From: Carettochelys insculpta
Taxonomy: Eukaryota; Chordata; Testudines; Carettochelyidae
Reading direction: 5' to 3'
Assembly: GCF_033958435.1 (NCBI RefSeq)
Contig: NC_134137.1
Span: 172,931,501 to 172,995,500, forward strand
Length of the DNA: 64,000 bases
In this document: in pieces, positions 23,361-34,860 of the stretch
How the letters are laid out: each line of letters opens with the position of its first letter
Position numbering within the stretch: the stretch's first letter is position 1
Translations under genes and position numbers: made by a program
Notes under the pieces: generated by a model
What the model saw: only the letters and a program-made list of their open reading frames with translations
The model's database searches: none
Told to the model about the DNA's origin: nothing

Positions 23361-23917
23361 CAAGAGCAGGTTTTAAATGGTTAATCAAAGCTGAAATCAA
23401 CTGTGCTGGGACTATGTTTCAGCCCTGCCTGCTACAAGCTGAAAATGAGTAAGAACTGACTCCACATTTGTGAGTGGGAAAGTATTGCCACTCAAAGGTG
23501 CCTGGGGTGGTGTGTAATTTTCCCAGCTAACAAGGTGGGGGTTTGAGCCACCCTTGTTATACTGATAGAAAGAAATCCTTAGATATTGAACCTGGCGCTG
23601 GTTGCTGCTGGTCCCACCTGGCAGAAGGGTTACACAATGAAGTGATGACTGTTAGACCAAAAATAAGTGTTCATGTTGTAGAGCAGAATTATTAGCAGTG
23701 TGTTGGCTGATCATTCAGAGGAAAACAAGACCTTTCAGAAGTCAACTGTACTTTTAATTGGCTATTTAGTCACTCTTTATGGAGCTGACTTTTTGTATCA
23801 TAATGCTGAAAATAGGAGAATTCGCATTGGTTTGTCATTTTGCTACATCTGTTCTTGTCCTTATTTTGAAAGGGATTCATTGAATCTCAGGCAGCTGTTT
23901 TATTTTCGTTTTCCCAG
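23361..23917. other. No gene recognised
   Basis: No domain-bearing frame. The ORF 23700-23960 runs into the MITE and has no recognisable motif. Confidence 0.35.
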
Positions 23918-23929
23918 TAAAGATTACAA
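23917..23929 (+). repeat. Left target-site duplication of a nested insertion
   Basis: 'ccagtaaagatta' at about 23914-23926 recurs directly after the composite at about 24549-24561. The pair encloses both the MITE and the Penelope-like hairpin. Coordinates are good to a few bases. Confidence 0.6.
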
Positions 23930-23930
23930 G

Positions 23931-24346
23931 GGCTGTGTCTACACAAGCCCAAAACTTTGAATTGGCTATGCGAATGGCCATTTCAAAGTTTACTAATGAA
24001 GCGCCAAAATAAGTATTCAGCGCCTCATTAGAATGCCGGCAGCTGCGGCACTTCGAAATCTATGCGGCTTGCAGCCATGCGGCTCGTCCAGACGGGGCTC
24101 CTTTTCGAAAGGATCCCGGCAACTTTGAAATCCTGTTCCTAAGGGATTTCGAAGTTGCCGGGGTCCTTTTGAAGAGGAGCCCTGTCTGGACGAGCTGCGC
24201 AGCAGCGAGCCACATAAATTTCGAAGTGCCACAGCTGCCGGCATTCTAATGAGGCGCTGAATACTTATTTCTGCGCTTCATTAGTAAACTTTGAAATGGC
24301 CATTCGCATAGCCAATTCGAAGTTTTGGGCTTGTGTAGACACAGCC
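23931..24346. mobile_element. Palindromic MITE with 'ggctgtgtctacac' ends
   Basis: 416 bp, nearly one long palindrome. The left half (from 'ggctgtgtctacacaagccc') is mirrored by the right half (to 'cttgtgtagacacagcc'), and 'ttcgaa' words occur throughout. A possible 3-bp target duplication (aag) flanks it. It sits at the edge of a Penelope-like copy, and both are enclosed by a longer duplication. No transposase. A related copy is at 44373-44683. Confidence 0.75.
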
Positions 24347-24548
24347 AAGAAGTCCTGTGGCACCTTATAGACTAACATATATTTTGGAGCATAAGCTTTC
24401 ATGGGCAAAGACCCACTTCATCAGATGCATCTGACGAAGCGGGTCTTTGCCCATGAAAGCTTATGCTCCAAAATATCTGTTGGTCTATAAGGTGCCACAG
24501 GACTTTTTGTTTTTGAAGATACAGACTAACTCAGCTACCTCACTGATA
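24347..24548. mobile_element. Penelope-like tail hairpin
   Basis: Arms from 24351 and to 24504 are inverted around 'atcagatgcatctga'. They contain 'gggtctttgcccatgaaagc' and 'ggtgccacaggact'. A short sequence to about 24548 includes 'acagactaactcagctacc'. This layout matches the copies at 40727-41122 and 55603-55797. Confidence 0.7.
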
Positions 24549-24561
24549 CCAGTAAAGATTA

Positions 24562-25195
24562 TGAGTCCATACCCCAATTCTAGCATAAATACCCTATCCT
24601 GCCCACGTAAACACACTCTCCCTCTACAGTTAGCCAATGCATTTACTTTTTAATGGAAGTCTCTAGGTGCTCTGCACATTTTCAAAACATGTGGCCTAAC
24701 TGTCAATACACATAAGAATTTAGCAACTGAAATGTGATATCCAGTTTAAAAATCATGGCCAAGAGTATGTGTTTTGGCTCTGTATTTTCTATTGCTAAGC
24801 AGTGCTATAACCACGGTATTGCCTGTCTCACTTCACTTGGCTCCTTTTTGTACATGCTGAATTAAACTATTTAAAATGATACAATAAAATGTCATTTGTT
24901 AAAATAAGACAATCATGCCATAATCAAATCACTCTTGAAAGCCTTAGCTATAGCTCAGGCTCTAGCTTTTGAAGCATCTACTTCACATCACATAATTCAG
25001 TCATTTGTATGCAGCAAAAGGCCTGTTTTCCAGTATAACCAAGCTCTTAATCATTAATTAATTTTGGGAACTCAGCATGAATATATTGCCAGAATTGCAA
25101 AAGAACATCACCTCTGATGGCAGAAAATGACAAAAATAATTTTAATTTTCAATATTTTTCTTTTAGGTTTCCTTTTGTTAGAAGGTGCTGTAAGG
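24562..25195. other. No gene recognised
   Basis: AT-rich sequence with no domain-bearing frame. It precedes the RTE-like LINE. Confidence 0.4.
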
Positions 25196-25215
25196 ATTAT
25201 AAGAACAGAAGAAAT
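25196..25215 (+). repeat. Target-site duplication of the RTE-like LINE, left copy
   Basis: 'attataagaacagaagaaat' is repeated without mismatch at 26918-26937. The two copies bracket the LINE exactly, and the (ATC)n tail starts about 15 bases inside. Confidence 0.85.
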
Positions 25216-26917
25216 AAACCATTACAATCATCATCATCATCAGTCCCTTGACTGAGATCGTTGGGGTGCCTTCATGACAATGTTCCTTATAGCATCTCTC
25301 CATCTTTGGTGGTCGTGTGCCAACTCTTGAGTTGCGGCAAAACTCATACCTGTCCATTCTTTAATATTGTCTGTCCATTACTTCTTCTGTCTGCCACGTC
25401 TCCTTTTGCCGTTGACTGTACTGGATAGCAGCTCGTAATGAGGTCCTATTGCTGAGTTGATGATGTTTCTGACCTCTTCATTACTACTATGTGCTGTGTA
25501 GGGGATGTTAAGAAGCTTGTGGTATAGCCTCATTTCAAGGGCCTTGATCTTGTGCTCTAGTTCTGCTGTCTGAGTCCAGGTCTCACAAGCATATAAAAAG
25601 ATGGAGTGTACAAGAGTTTGCATGAGCCTTACTTTTGACTTTAGAGATATGTTTTTGTCTTTCCAGATTGGTTTTAATTTTGCCATTGCTGCAGTTGTTA
25701 TTGCTATTCTGGCGAGTAGTTCTGGTTTTGTACCTGCATCAGAGATGATTGACCCTAAGTATTTAAATTGTTTTACTTCTTCCAATTTCTGTTGTTTTAA
25801 GGATATTTGTGCGGATATACCCTTAGGTCATGAGTTTTGTCTTTTCTGCATTTATTTCCATGCCATATTTTGTTGAAGTTTTATCTAGGCATTTAACAAG
25901 GTTATCTAATTCTTTTTCACTCCCTGCCACTCCAACAAAGTCATCTGCGAAGCGTAAGTTGGTTATAGATGGACCACCAATGCTTACGGTTACAGTGTGC
26001 TCATCTAGAGCATCTATCATGGTACGTTCCAGAAAGATGTTGAAAAGGGTAGGAGAGAGTATGCAGCCCTGTCATACTCCTACAGTGGTACGGAACCAGG
26101 CACCAACGGCCCTATTGAACAATACTGCACTACTGGCCTTTTCGTATAAATTTTTAATTATGTCAACAAGTTTACTATTGATGTTAAATTGCTTCACTGT
26201 TGCCCACAGTGATGCATGCCAAACTCTGTCAAAGGCCTTTTTAAAAAATCAATAAAAATGTGGTACAGGTCTTGCTGATGTAAATTATATTTCTGACAGA
26301 TAGGTTGAAAATCTGTTCAGTGGTACTCGTGCCTGCTTGAAAGCCAGCTTGTTCTTCAGAAATTATCTTCTCAGCCTGGGGTGTTAGTCTATTCAGTATG
26401 ATTTTCAGCGTCACCTTAGTAGGGTGGCTAATTAAGCTGATGGTCCTGTAATTTTCATGTAACTGTAGGTTTCCTTTTTTAGGAAGCATTATAATTAGTG
26501 ATTGAGTCCAAGTTGTTGGCCGTTCTCCACTCTGCCATATTTTCTTGCAAATCATCATGAGTATGTCAACCATACCGCTACCTCCATTTTTTACAAATTC
26601 AGATGGGATGTTATCTATGCCAAGTGATTTGCCTGCCTTTAGCAGTTTAATGGCTGCTTCAACTTCCTCCCATAGGATGGAAAAGTTTGTTTCTTCTGTT
26701 GGGTTGTTAACTTTCAGAACGGTGGGATCTCCATTGGAGTTATGGTTGTAGAGCTCAAAGCAGTATTCTGTCCATCTGTTTACAATGCCTTTCTCTTCAG
26801 GGAGGCAGTTACCAGTTTTGTCTTGTATAGTGCTTATTCTGTGTTCTATAGTCTGTGTTAACCCTTTAATAGTTTTAAAAGCTTTCTTACTGTTGTTTGC
26901 ATTATAAGAAAAGAAGC
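25216..26917 (-). mobile_element. RTE-like non-LTR retrotransposon, 5'-truncated
   Basis: Minus-strand frames in sense order: 26573-26241 (RT motifs PTTWTQSLIIMLPKKGN, YRTISLISHPTKV and EEQAGFQAG), 26020-25823 (palm motif FADDFVGVAG) and 25785-25378 (thumb and C-terminus FKYLGSIISDAG, LYACETWT). The element ends on the plus strand with an (ATC)n tail at about 25228-25243. Stops between the frames make it dead, and the N-terminal endonuclease is missing (5' truncation at 26917). The short trinucleotide tail and the RT motifs favour the RTE/Rex group; the clade is not proven here. A 20-bp exact target duplication flanks it. Confidence 0.85.
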
Positions 26918-26937
26918 ATTATAAGAACAGAAGAAAT
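26918..26937 (+). repeat. Target-site duplication of the RTE-like LINE, right copy
   Basis: Exact repeat of 25196-25215. Confidence 0.85.
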
Positions 26938-27121
26938 GTTGAAATGCTACATTTTCCCCAGGGATTTGATTACCAGAATATTCCTGTAGTGGTGGATAAG
27001 GACAGGTGAATACAAGGTCATTTGAGGTTTCAAAGATAATTTAGGACTTGCAGGACAAATTTGAGTTGTGTCATTTACAGCAGTGATAGACTGTGAGCTC
27101 ATGTGACAGAGACTGCTTTTG

Positions 27122-27157
27122 TTGTGTATGCGTGTGTGTGCGCGCGCGCGCGCATAC
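27122..27157. repeat. (TG)n/(CG)n alternating purine-pyrimidine tract
   Basis: The run reads 'gtgtatgcgtgtgtgtgcgc' and continues as (gc)n then 'atac'. Such tracts favour Z-DNA. It is a simple microsatellite. Confidence 0.8.
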
Positions 27158-28139
27158 CGTCCCTATCTTAATAGAACCCTGGCCTCTAGACAGAACTGCA
27201 ATGCAGGTAAACTAAAAAAATCAAAATTCAATTTTTTTTCCATCAAGGGAAGCCTGTGCTATGCAAACCATAAAGAAAGATGTGAAACACAGCATTGTGT
27301 GCTGTTCTTCCACACAGGAAGCCCCTTATACTGCAGCATTGTCTTAAAAGGTAGAATAAGTTTCTGGATCACTCATGGAAATGAAAGAAATGTGGCTAAG
27401 CCCTGCTTGGCCCCTTTTGTAAAAGTAAGAAAAAAATCCTATCTTACTCTGCATGTGGAACAGGCAGATAAAGAAAGTAATTAAAAATGTGGCATATGGA
27501 ATATTTATCAATCTACAGCTTCAGGAACAGCTTGCACAGAACAGTTGTCAAAGCAGGTGACAGACAGTTCATACAGAACGTGTCTGAGAAAAGTACAGCT
27601 GTGGTGTTCCTAGTCTTTGATGCATGAAAAGTTTACTGCAGTAGGAAGAGAGCCTGATGTATGATGGCACAGAGGGACATGTGAAATTGAATATTCTCCT
27701 AATAGGAAATAATTCTCTGCTTCTAGGGGAGATATATTTCTAACATTACTCCCAAATGAAAATTAGCCATAACAAAGGAAATGAACAGGGGAAATGCAAG
27801 ATTCTTTACGTCAATGCAGACAATTAAATTCTGAAGAGAAATTCATGTTACATCTACAGCACTTGAGAAGAAAGCATAAAAACATTTGAATCAGCCCTTA
27901 AATCAAGAGGATAACATAAGCCATCTAGAGGGGTTAGAAGAACAATTTCCACTGAAATTAAAGAGACGTGTATTTCTTCATTCATTCTGAAGCTTTGACA
28001 GTCTCATGTGTAATTACCAGAGCAGACAGATAATGAAAATGATTTCCATCTCAAAAGTTTTAAAATGCCTCCAGAAACAACACTCCCCCCTAAAACTGAA
28101 AAAGTCATTGTTCAGAGGTAAGAAAATTGTAATTCTCAG
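27158..28139. other. No gene recognised
   Basis: Frames such as 27119-27484 show no known domain or splice context. AT-rich. Confidence 0.4.
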
Positions 28140-28335
28140 ATTGTAAGGACAGAAGAGCCCATCTAGTCTAATAACCCTGTATAACACAGGCCACAGAGTT
28201 TCACCCAGCTCTCTCTGTATTGAGCCCAATAACTTGTGTTTGACTAAAACAGATCTTAAAGTCAAACCCGGGTTTGAAAACATCCAACAACTTTGAACAT
28301 CCATTGACTTCAATAACAGCCTTCCCAATAAAGAT
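28140..28335. mobile_element. Old CR1/L3-type LINE fragment
   Basis: Phrases such as 'aagagcccatctagtctaat', 'cccaataacttgtgtttgac' and 'gtttgaaaacatccaac' resemble a widespread sauropsid LINE 3' region. No frame survives. The class is inferred from memory of the family and is uncertain. Confidence 0.4.
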
Positions 28336-28429
28336 TTTGAGTCCACACCCCAATTCTATAACATACTGGCTTGATCTGAATTTGAATAAACACTTAGAAC
28401 AGACATTGGCAGACTCCTCACAGACACAT

Positions 28430-28600
28430 TGGTATGAGGGCATTACAGAGACAAGGTGCATATACTGGAGCAACTTCTGTTGGTAAGACAGTCAAGCTTT
28501 TAATCCATACACAGCTCTTCTTCAGGTAATCTTGTCTCCTTCACCAACACAAGTTGGTCAAATAGAAGTTCTCACCCTCCTTGCTGCATTTAACATTAGC
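28430..28600. mobile_element. Dispersed repeat with 'caccaacacaagttggtc' core
   Basis: Contains 'gagcaacttctgttggtaag', 'acagctcttcttcaggt' and 'aacacaagttggtcaaatag'. A related piece ('agaaagtggtctaatgaaag') lies at 38700-38800. I cannot assign the class. Confidence 0.4.
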
Positions 28601-29340
28601 AGTCTTGTGCATTGACCACTGCAAGAACCATTGATTTATAATATCTAAATGGAATCATAAATTTGTATCAATTAAGAGTCACAGAGAGTCAATTAATATG
28701 ACCAGCATAAATATAAAATTAGACATCTTTAGACATGTTTTAAAGCCTTTAAACCCTGAATACAGACACTCAGCATACCTCATAACTTTTACAAATGGAA
28801 GGAGAAATCCCATATGAAATTCCTTTGAGATCAAGATGCAAGAACAATAGGTTATTTTATTCCAAATGCCACACATGCTCCTTGCAATAGGCTGAAGCCA
28901 AAAAAAAGTTTCCAACGTTGTCCGTCTTTAGTATTTGAAGGTGAAATGTCATTAAAAATAAAACTCCACTTTTTTGGGCAACAAACATGAACGTTCCCCA
29001 GGTCTTTGCAGCAGCATTTGCCACAGTTAAAGAGACTTACACCCCAAGAGGTACGTACAAACAATGCCTAATGCTATTATGGCTTCCATTCAGGTCTTCA
29101 TGATTTGAAAAGTGAAGTTCCAGAGTTGTTCTTTTTAATTTCCTTTAGTTGAAAAAGGCAAGTCTGACACTGGAATGTATTGACAATAATTTGGCTGTCT
29201 AGAAGGTGGACGGTAATGAGGTTTAGAAATTACATTTTTGCCATCTTTCGTTCATCTTTGTAGTCTGTTGCCAAACTCAAATCACTGTAGCCTTTCCATA
29301 AACCTGTGTGAACATCATATTTGCCATTCATATTATATAG
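28601..29340. other. No gene recognised
   Basis: Short minus-strand frames (28915-28679, 29064-28852) without a recognisable domain or matched splice sites. Confidence 0.4.
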
Positions 29341-29740
29341 GCAAATGAGAAAAGAAATCCTAGAAGCCGAAAGAGGTACATCCTTCATATCAAATGGCAC
29401 GACTTAGTCACAAATGAGGAGCTTTGGAACAGAGCAGGACAAGAGCCACTTGATGTTCAAATCAAGAGAAGAAAGTGGGGACGGCTAGGCCACACTCTCA
29501 GAAAACCATCATCCAGCATAGTCGGTCAAGCTGTCAAATAGAACCCACAAGGAAAATGCAAAAGAAGAAGACCGCAGACAACGTGGAGAAGATCTACAGA
29601 GACTGAAGGAGAACAACTGAAGTACTCCCGGAGTCAGCCAGAAGTTTTGTCCTGACACAGAGTGAAGTGGAAGAGACTTGTAAATGACCTGTGCTCCACC
29701 AGGAGTACAAGTGCTTAAGTCAAGAAGACAATGGTCAAAT
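29341..29740 (+). mobile_element. C-terminal tail of a non-LTR RT
   Basis: The plus strand translates, in one broken frame, to motifs such as KWHDLVTNEELW, VQIKRRKWGRLGHTLRK and KRRRPQTTWR. These are typical of the end of an RT ORF in a non-LTR element, different from the one at 25216-26917. A stop follows the LGHTLRK part. No palm domain or tail repeat is visible. Confidence 0.65.
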
Positions 29741-29799
29741 GTGTTTTAATACAGCACTTCTCCCAGGGCACTTTCAGTAGCTCTAAATATCCTCATGGA

Positions 29800-30236
29800 G
29801 GCTGTGTCTACACTAGCAAGTTCTTTTGGAAAACCTGGCCCTTTTTCAAAAGAACACATGGAACTTCTACACACAGAATGCACTCTTTCGATCTGAAATT
29901 GAAAGAATGTTACTTTTCTTCCAAAAGCTGTCTTCTCCCGGGTTAGGAAGAGCACCTTTCGAAAGCTACTTTAAAACAAACAAACAAATCCCTGCGTGTA
30001 GATGCTCTGCGGGCCCTTTTTCTGAAAGAGCAGTGCTCATGGTGGCAGATTTTTCGATCCGTGGCCCATTCTTTTGAAAGAGCGGGGGCTGCGTGAATGC
30101 TCTTTTTCAAAAGAGCAGATCAATTTTTTTTATCTGCTTTTTTGTGTGTGGACATGTTCTTTCGAACGGAGATTTTTTTGGAAGGTATCTTCCGGAAGAA
30201 CTTCTTTCAGAAGATTGCTATAGTTTAGATGTAGCC
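29800..30236. mobile_element. MITE rich in 'ttcgaaag'-like words, copy 2
   Basis: Starts 'ggctgtgtctacactagcaa' and ends 'tagtttagatgtagcc'. Shares 'tttgtgtgtggacatgttct'-type and 'gcgggggctgcgtgaatgct'-type segments with 21395-21841 and 31474-31900, partly in the opposite orientation. Non-coding. The flanking trinucleotides do not match. Confidence 0.7.
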
Positions 30237-31473
30237 TAAATGTTTGAACTATGGTTTTGTAAACTACTGGAGTCTTGTTTGGTGGGAAAAATGGGTATGT
30301 TTTTTCCAATTGGTTTAGCTCTATCAAATTAGCTTAGCAGGACTGAAAAGTCCTAACAACATGCAGGCTACAATGCCTGAAGTCATGTTATCAAGTGCCA
30401 TCACAACTATCTTTGTACATCAGCACCTATCACGTCTGTATTAATCTATTGTGGGGAAATGTAGGTGGGTAACCAACAGTGTTTCAGAGAGGACAGAGTT
30501 CCAGCAGGGTGTGGACATGGAACAGCAAAAGCAGCATGTGAGGTAATACGCGCATGGATGGCGTAGTGCAAAGAGAGCTGGAAGAAAGGAGTAATGACCA
30601 AACCAGTTACAAGGCATGGTTAGAGATTATTTATTATTTGTATTCTGGTTGTACCTAAAGGGCTCTGTTAGCATCAATGCCTTCTTGTGTTAGGATCTGC
30701 ACAAACACACAGTAAAAGAAGGTCCCTGAACTGAAGGCTTACCATCTAAGTAAGGGATCAGATTTTACCTTCAAGACCTTTAGTACCAGGTTACTATATG
30801 AATCAATTGGCAGCCCTGGAATCAGACATTCTCTGCAAACAATGTAGTGGTAGAACAAGGTTGAGGAAAACCTCTGGGAGGGATGCTATCAGCTATCGAC
30901 GTTAAAGAGGTTGGCAACTTGTGAAAGATTGGCCATCGCTTCCTCATTTTAATAAATGAGTTATTTTACTGAATTGATCAGTTTAGCCATACAAAAGAGT
31001 TCTAACAGTAAATACTATTTTCAAAACCAGTTCAAAGAGAAGTTCTACAGCTTGTCAGAATCATGCCCTCTGCTGGCCCCATGAGAAGGGAGAGGACCAT
31101 ACAGCAGGTTCAGCAACCTTTCCAAGGTGGCGTGCTGAGATTCAACCTTTTGACCTCTATATACAGTGCAAGTGCTGGTGATAATTTTAAGGTCACTAAT
31201 AGTCTTACTTACAACAGCTTCATTAATAAATAAATTAAGATGCAGAGCATTACGCTTAAAATGGTGGTTGGTAGCATTAGCTGTGTCTTCTGTTAATCCA
31301 CAGGTGGCATGGCTTTCAGCAAGATCCTAGCTGCATGAGGGGTAGGAGTGGGGCTGGCTCCCGCTTTGGATGTCAATGAAAAGCAGCTTGCACGGCACTC
31401 TTGGCACCCATGCTGGGGATTGCTGACCCCTGCTGTACAGAGATTGGTTGCAGTTTTGATGACCAATCATGCT
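30237..31473. other. No gene recognised
   Basis: No domain-bearing frame and no repeat that I can name. Confidence 0.4.
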
Positions 31474-31900
31474 GGCTACGTCTACACTACAGAGATCTTT
31501 CGAAAGAAGTCCTTCTGGAAGATCTTTTCTGAAAGAACTTCTTCCAAAAAAGCACGTCCACACACAAAAAAGTGGATCAAAAGAATGTGGATCAGAGCCC
31601 ACACAGCCCCCACTCATTCAAAAGAATAGGCCAATGATCAAAAAAATCAGGCACCCTGAGGACTGCTCTTTTGGAAAAAAGGGCCTGCAGAGCATCTACA
31701 TATTGTCTTTTGAAAGAAGCTCTCAAAAAAAGGTGCTCCTCCTGAAATGGGAGTGCAAGAGCTCTTTTGAAAGAAGTGCTGCATTCTTTCAATGTAATCG
31801 TGAAAGAACACTTTGTGTGTAGAAGCTTCACTGGATATTTCAAAAGAGCCCCCTTCTTTTGAAAAATACATCAAAAGAACTTTCTAATGTAGACATGGCC
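31474..31900. mobile_element. MITE rich in 'ttcgaaag'-like words, copy 3
   Basis: Best-kept member of its family. It starts 'ggctacgtctacactacaga' and ends 'tctaatgtagacatggcc', with long inner stretches shared with 21395-21841. The plus- and minus-strand frames across it (31469-31822, 31843-31592) are shadows of the palindrome. Confidence 0.75.
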
Positions 31901-31995
31901 AATATGGCAAGTTTTTGTGCCTCCTGTCCAGAGTGCCAGAAGGTAGCTCAAAGACTTACTAGGCTCTTCTAGTTTCCTATGTTTTAATGAGAACT

Positions 31996-32075
31996 GACAC
32001 ATCTCGAAGAACCATCGTTACTACAGGTGAGTAACTTCTCTTTCTTTTTCGAGTGGTCCCCGTGGGTGCTCTACA
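31996..32075. repeat. ICR of DIRS copy B
   Basis: Matches 9140-9217 of copy A: 'gaagaaccatcgttactaca' then 'ggtgagtaacttctcttt' then 'cgagtggtccccgtgggtgc'. The splice-donor-like 'caggtgagt' is kept. Confidence 0.75.
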
Positions 32076-32174
32076 ATAGGTGACTACCCAGCAGTAACCC
32101 AAGTAAGGAGGTGGGTAATCGGTTTATGTGCAGCTTGCCCCCGAGAGGACTACTGTCGACAGACAGGTATCCTC

Positions 32175-33321
32175 TTAGAATACCCGAGGCAGGGCATAAT
32201 GCTTGGCAAAGGTGTCATAGGATGACCAGGTCACCGCTCTACAGATGTCTGTTAACGCAATGCCCTTGAAGAAGGCTGTTGACGCCACCACCGCCCTGGT
32301 GGAGTGAGCCCTGGGCGGGGCCAGCAAAGGAGTCTTTCGAAGTTCGAAGCACATTTTTATACAGGACACAATGTGCTTTGAGATTCTCCGGAAAGAGAGA
32401 CCTTCTCCTTTTGACCTGGGAGCAAGAGAGACTAGAAGCCTGTCTGTTTTCCGGAAGGACTTAGTTCTGTCTGTGTAGAAGGCCAATGCCCTCCTCACAT
32501 CTAGGAGATGCAGGCATGCCTCCTTGCCAGAGCTGCGAGGCTTCGGGTAAAACGAGGGTAAAACTATTGGCTCGTTAAGATTGGACTCCGAAGAGACTTT
32601 TGGAACAAAGGCTGGGTGCAGCCTTAAGGTTACCGCCTCCTTTGAGAATACTGTGCAGTGCGGCGTTGCCATCACTGCCGCGAGCTCACTCCCCCTGCGG
32701 GCTGACGTAGTTGCAAGGAGGAAGGTTGTTTTTATCGTAAGGAGACGTAGGGGAACTGTGGCTAATGGTTCAAAAGGTGGACCCGATAGTGTGCTGAGCA
32801 CCAAGTCCAAATTCCACGATAGTGGAGGCGGTTTCTGAGGGGGGGAACAGGTTTACCAGCCCCTTCAAGAACCTGGTAACGATAGGATGGGTGAATACCA
32901 TGGGCCCTTCCTCTGTATGCCGAAAGGCTGATATAGTGGCAAGGTGGACCTTTAGCGAGAATAGAGAAAACCCGCCTCTCTTGAGGTCTAATAAGTATTC
33001 TAGTATTACAGGTATAGGAATGTCAAGGGGAGTTAACTGCTTGGCAGAACACCAGGCTGTGAATCAAGTCCATTTCTGCTTCTAAGTCCTCCTGGTGGAG
33101 GTCCTTCGGCTACATTCCAGGACTTGTTGTGCTCTCTCTGTACATGTGCTCTTTAAGGAGCTGAGCCATGGATTAGCCATGCTTGTAGGTGCAGACCCTG
33201 AGGGTGCGGGTACACTATGGACCCTTGAGCCCGCGTGAGTAAGTCTGGCGTCACCAGTAGAGGGAGCGGTGGGCGGTCCGACATGCGCAGAAGCAAGGGA
33301 AAACATTGCTGCCGATCCCAA
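32175..33321 (-). pseudogene. DIRS tyrosine recombinase, copy B
   Basis: The N-terminal part lies in frame 33321-33082 and the catalytic part in 32810-32175. A frame break in the region 33082-32810 separates them. The catalytic part keeps a candidate first arginine (SARRGSELA), the H-x-x-R pair (HSTRAV) and the tyrosine (TFAKHYAL) in one frame, which copy A has lost. So the active-site set looks complete, but the protein is split from its N-terminal DNA-binding half. Confidence 0.8.
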
Positions 33322-33399
33322 GCGGGACTATGAGTATCATGCGAGCTCTCTCCCTTCTGGCTTTGTGCAAGACCGTGCGGATAAGCGCTGCAGGGGAAA

Positions 33400-34860
33400 C
33401 GCGTAAAGTAGGGAGCCCTTCCATGAAAACATGAATGCGTCCCCCAGGGACCCTCACCCTACTCCTGCCCTGGAGCAGTACTGGGGATGCTTTTTTTTTT
33501 TTTTGTACTGGGTGGCAAACAGATCGATCTGGGGAAAACCCCCATGTACGAAAAATGCGCTGTAGCAGATCGGAACGGATCTGCCATTCGTGCATGATTG
33601 CGAAGCGCCTGCTCAGCTGATCTGCATTCACATTGTGAGTGCCTGGCAAGTACGAAGCTTTCAACGTTATGTTGTTGGCGATGCACCGATTCCACAATCG
33701 GAGTGCTTCCGCACATAAGGCACGGGATCGTGCTCCCCCTTGTCGATTAATGTAGAAACACAGTGGAGGTATTGTCTGTATTGAATCCCAACTACTTTGC
33801 CATGTAGGTAATCTCGAAAATGTTTGCAGGCGTTGAACACTGCCCTGAGCTCCAGTATGGATATGTGCAGTGTCTGTTCCGCAGGGGACCATAGCCCTTG
33901 CGTTACCTTGTCGCCGATGTGCGCTCCCCATCCCATGTGGGAGGCGTCGGTAGTAAGAAAAATAGAAATTTGTGGTTGGTGAAAAGGCACCCCCACTAGC
34001 AGATTCTCGGGGTTTTCCCACCACGCCAGGGATCTGCGCACCTCTGTTGTGGGCGACACCACCCTGTGGACAGTGTGGGATGCCAGTTTGTAAACGCTCG
34101 CCAGCCAATGCTACAGGCTTGACATGTGCGACCTGGCATTCTGTACCACAAACGTCGCTGCCGCCATGTGGCCCAGCAGCTGTAGGCACGTTAAAGACCG
34201 GCACCGCGGGGCTGTATGTAATGACTTGCACCAGCGAACTGATGGCGCGGAAGCGGGCGTCGGGTAGGTACACCCTTGCTGTGATAGAGTTTGTGTGTGC
34301 CCCTATGAACTCTATATGTTGTGTGGGTTTGGACTTTGACTTTGCGAGGTTGATGACGAGGCCCAGCAAAGAAACGTGTCCACTGTGACGTGTATCATGC
34401 GTGAGACCTCTGCCTTCGAGGTCCCTTTTAGCAGGCAGTCGCCCAGATATGGGAAAAATAAACACCCCCTGTCTGTGCAGGTAGGCTGACACCACTGCCA
34501 GGGTTTTGGTAAAGACTCTGGGGGCCGAGAAGAGGCCGAACGGAAGAACCCTGTGCTGGAAGCGCTCCTGGCTGACCATGAAGCGGAGGAAGCGTCTGTG
34601 TGCCGGGTGGATTGTTATATGAAAGTAAGCATCTCATAAGTCGAGTGCTGCAACCCAGTCTCCATCGTCCAGTGCCGTGAGTATCAAGGCAACTGTGATC
34701 ATCCGAAACTGTTGCTTGCGCAAGTAACGGCTGAGGCCCCGAAGATCTAAGATGGGCCTCCAGGGTCCTGTTTTTTTCCCTGGTAGGAAGTAGTGTGAAT
34801 AAAAACCTTCCCCTGGAATTATTCCGGCACTCTTTCCACCGCCCTTATGAACATAAGGTG
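33400..34860 (-). pseudogene. DIRS reverse transcriptase and RNase H, copy B
   Basis: Frames 34637-34428, 34579-33251 and 34062-33667 overlap with shifts. The palm motif reads YLGD at 34438-34449 instead of YLDD: the first catalytic aspartate is a glycine (ggc for gac). RNase H keeps TDAS and ILELRA, but its frame shifts before the third acidic residue. A 16-base T-run near 33491-33504 corresponds to a lysine tract in the minus-strand frame. Inactive by several criteria. Confidence 0.82.
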
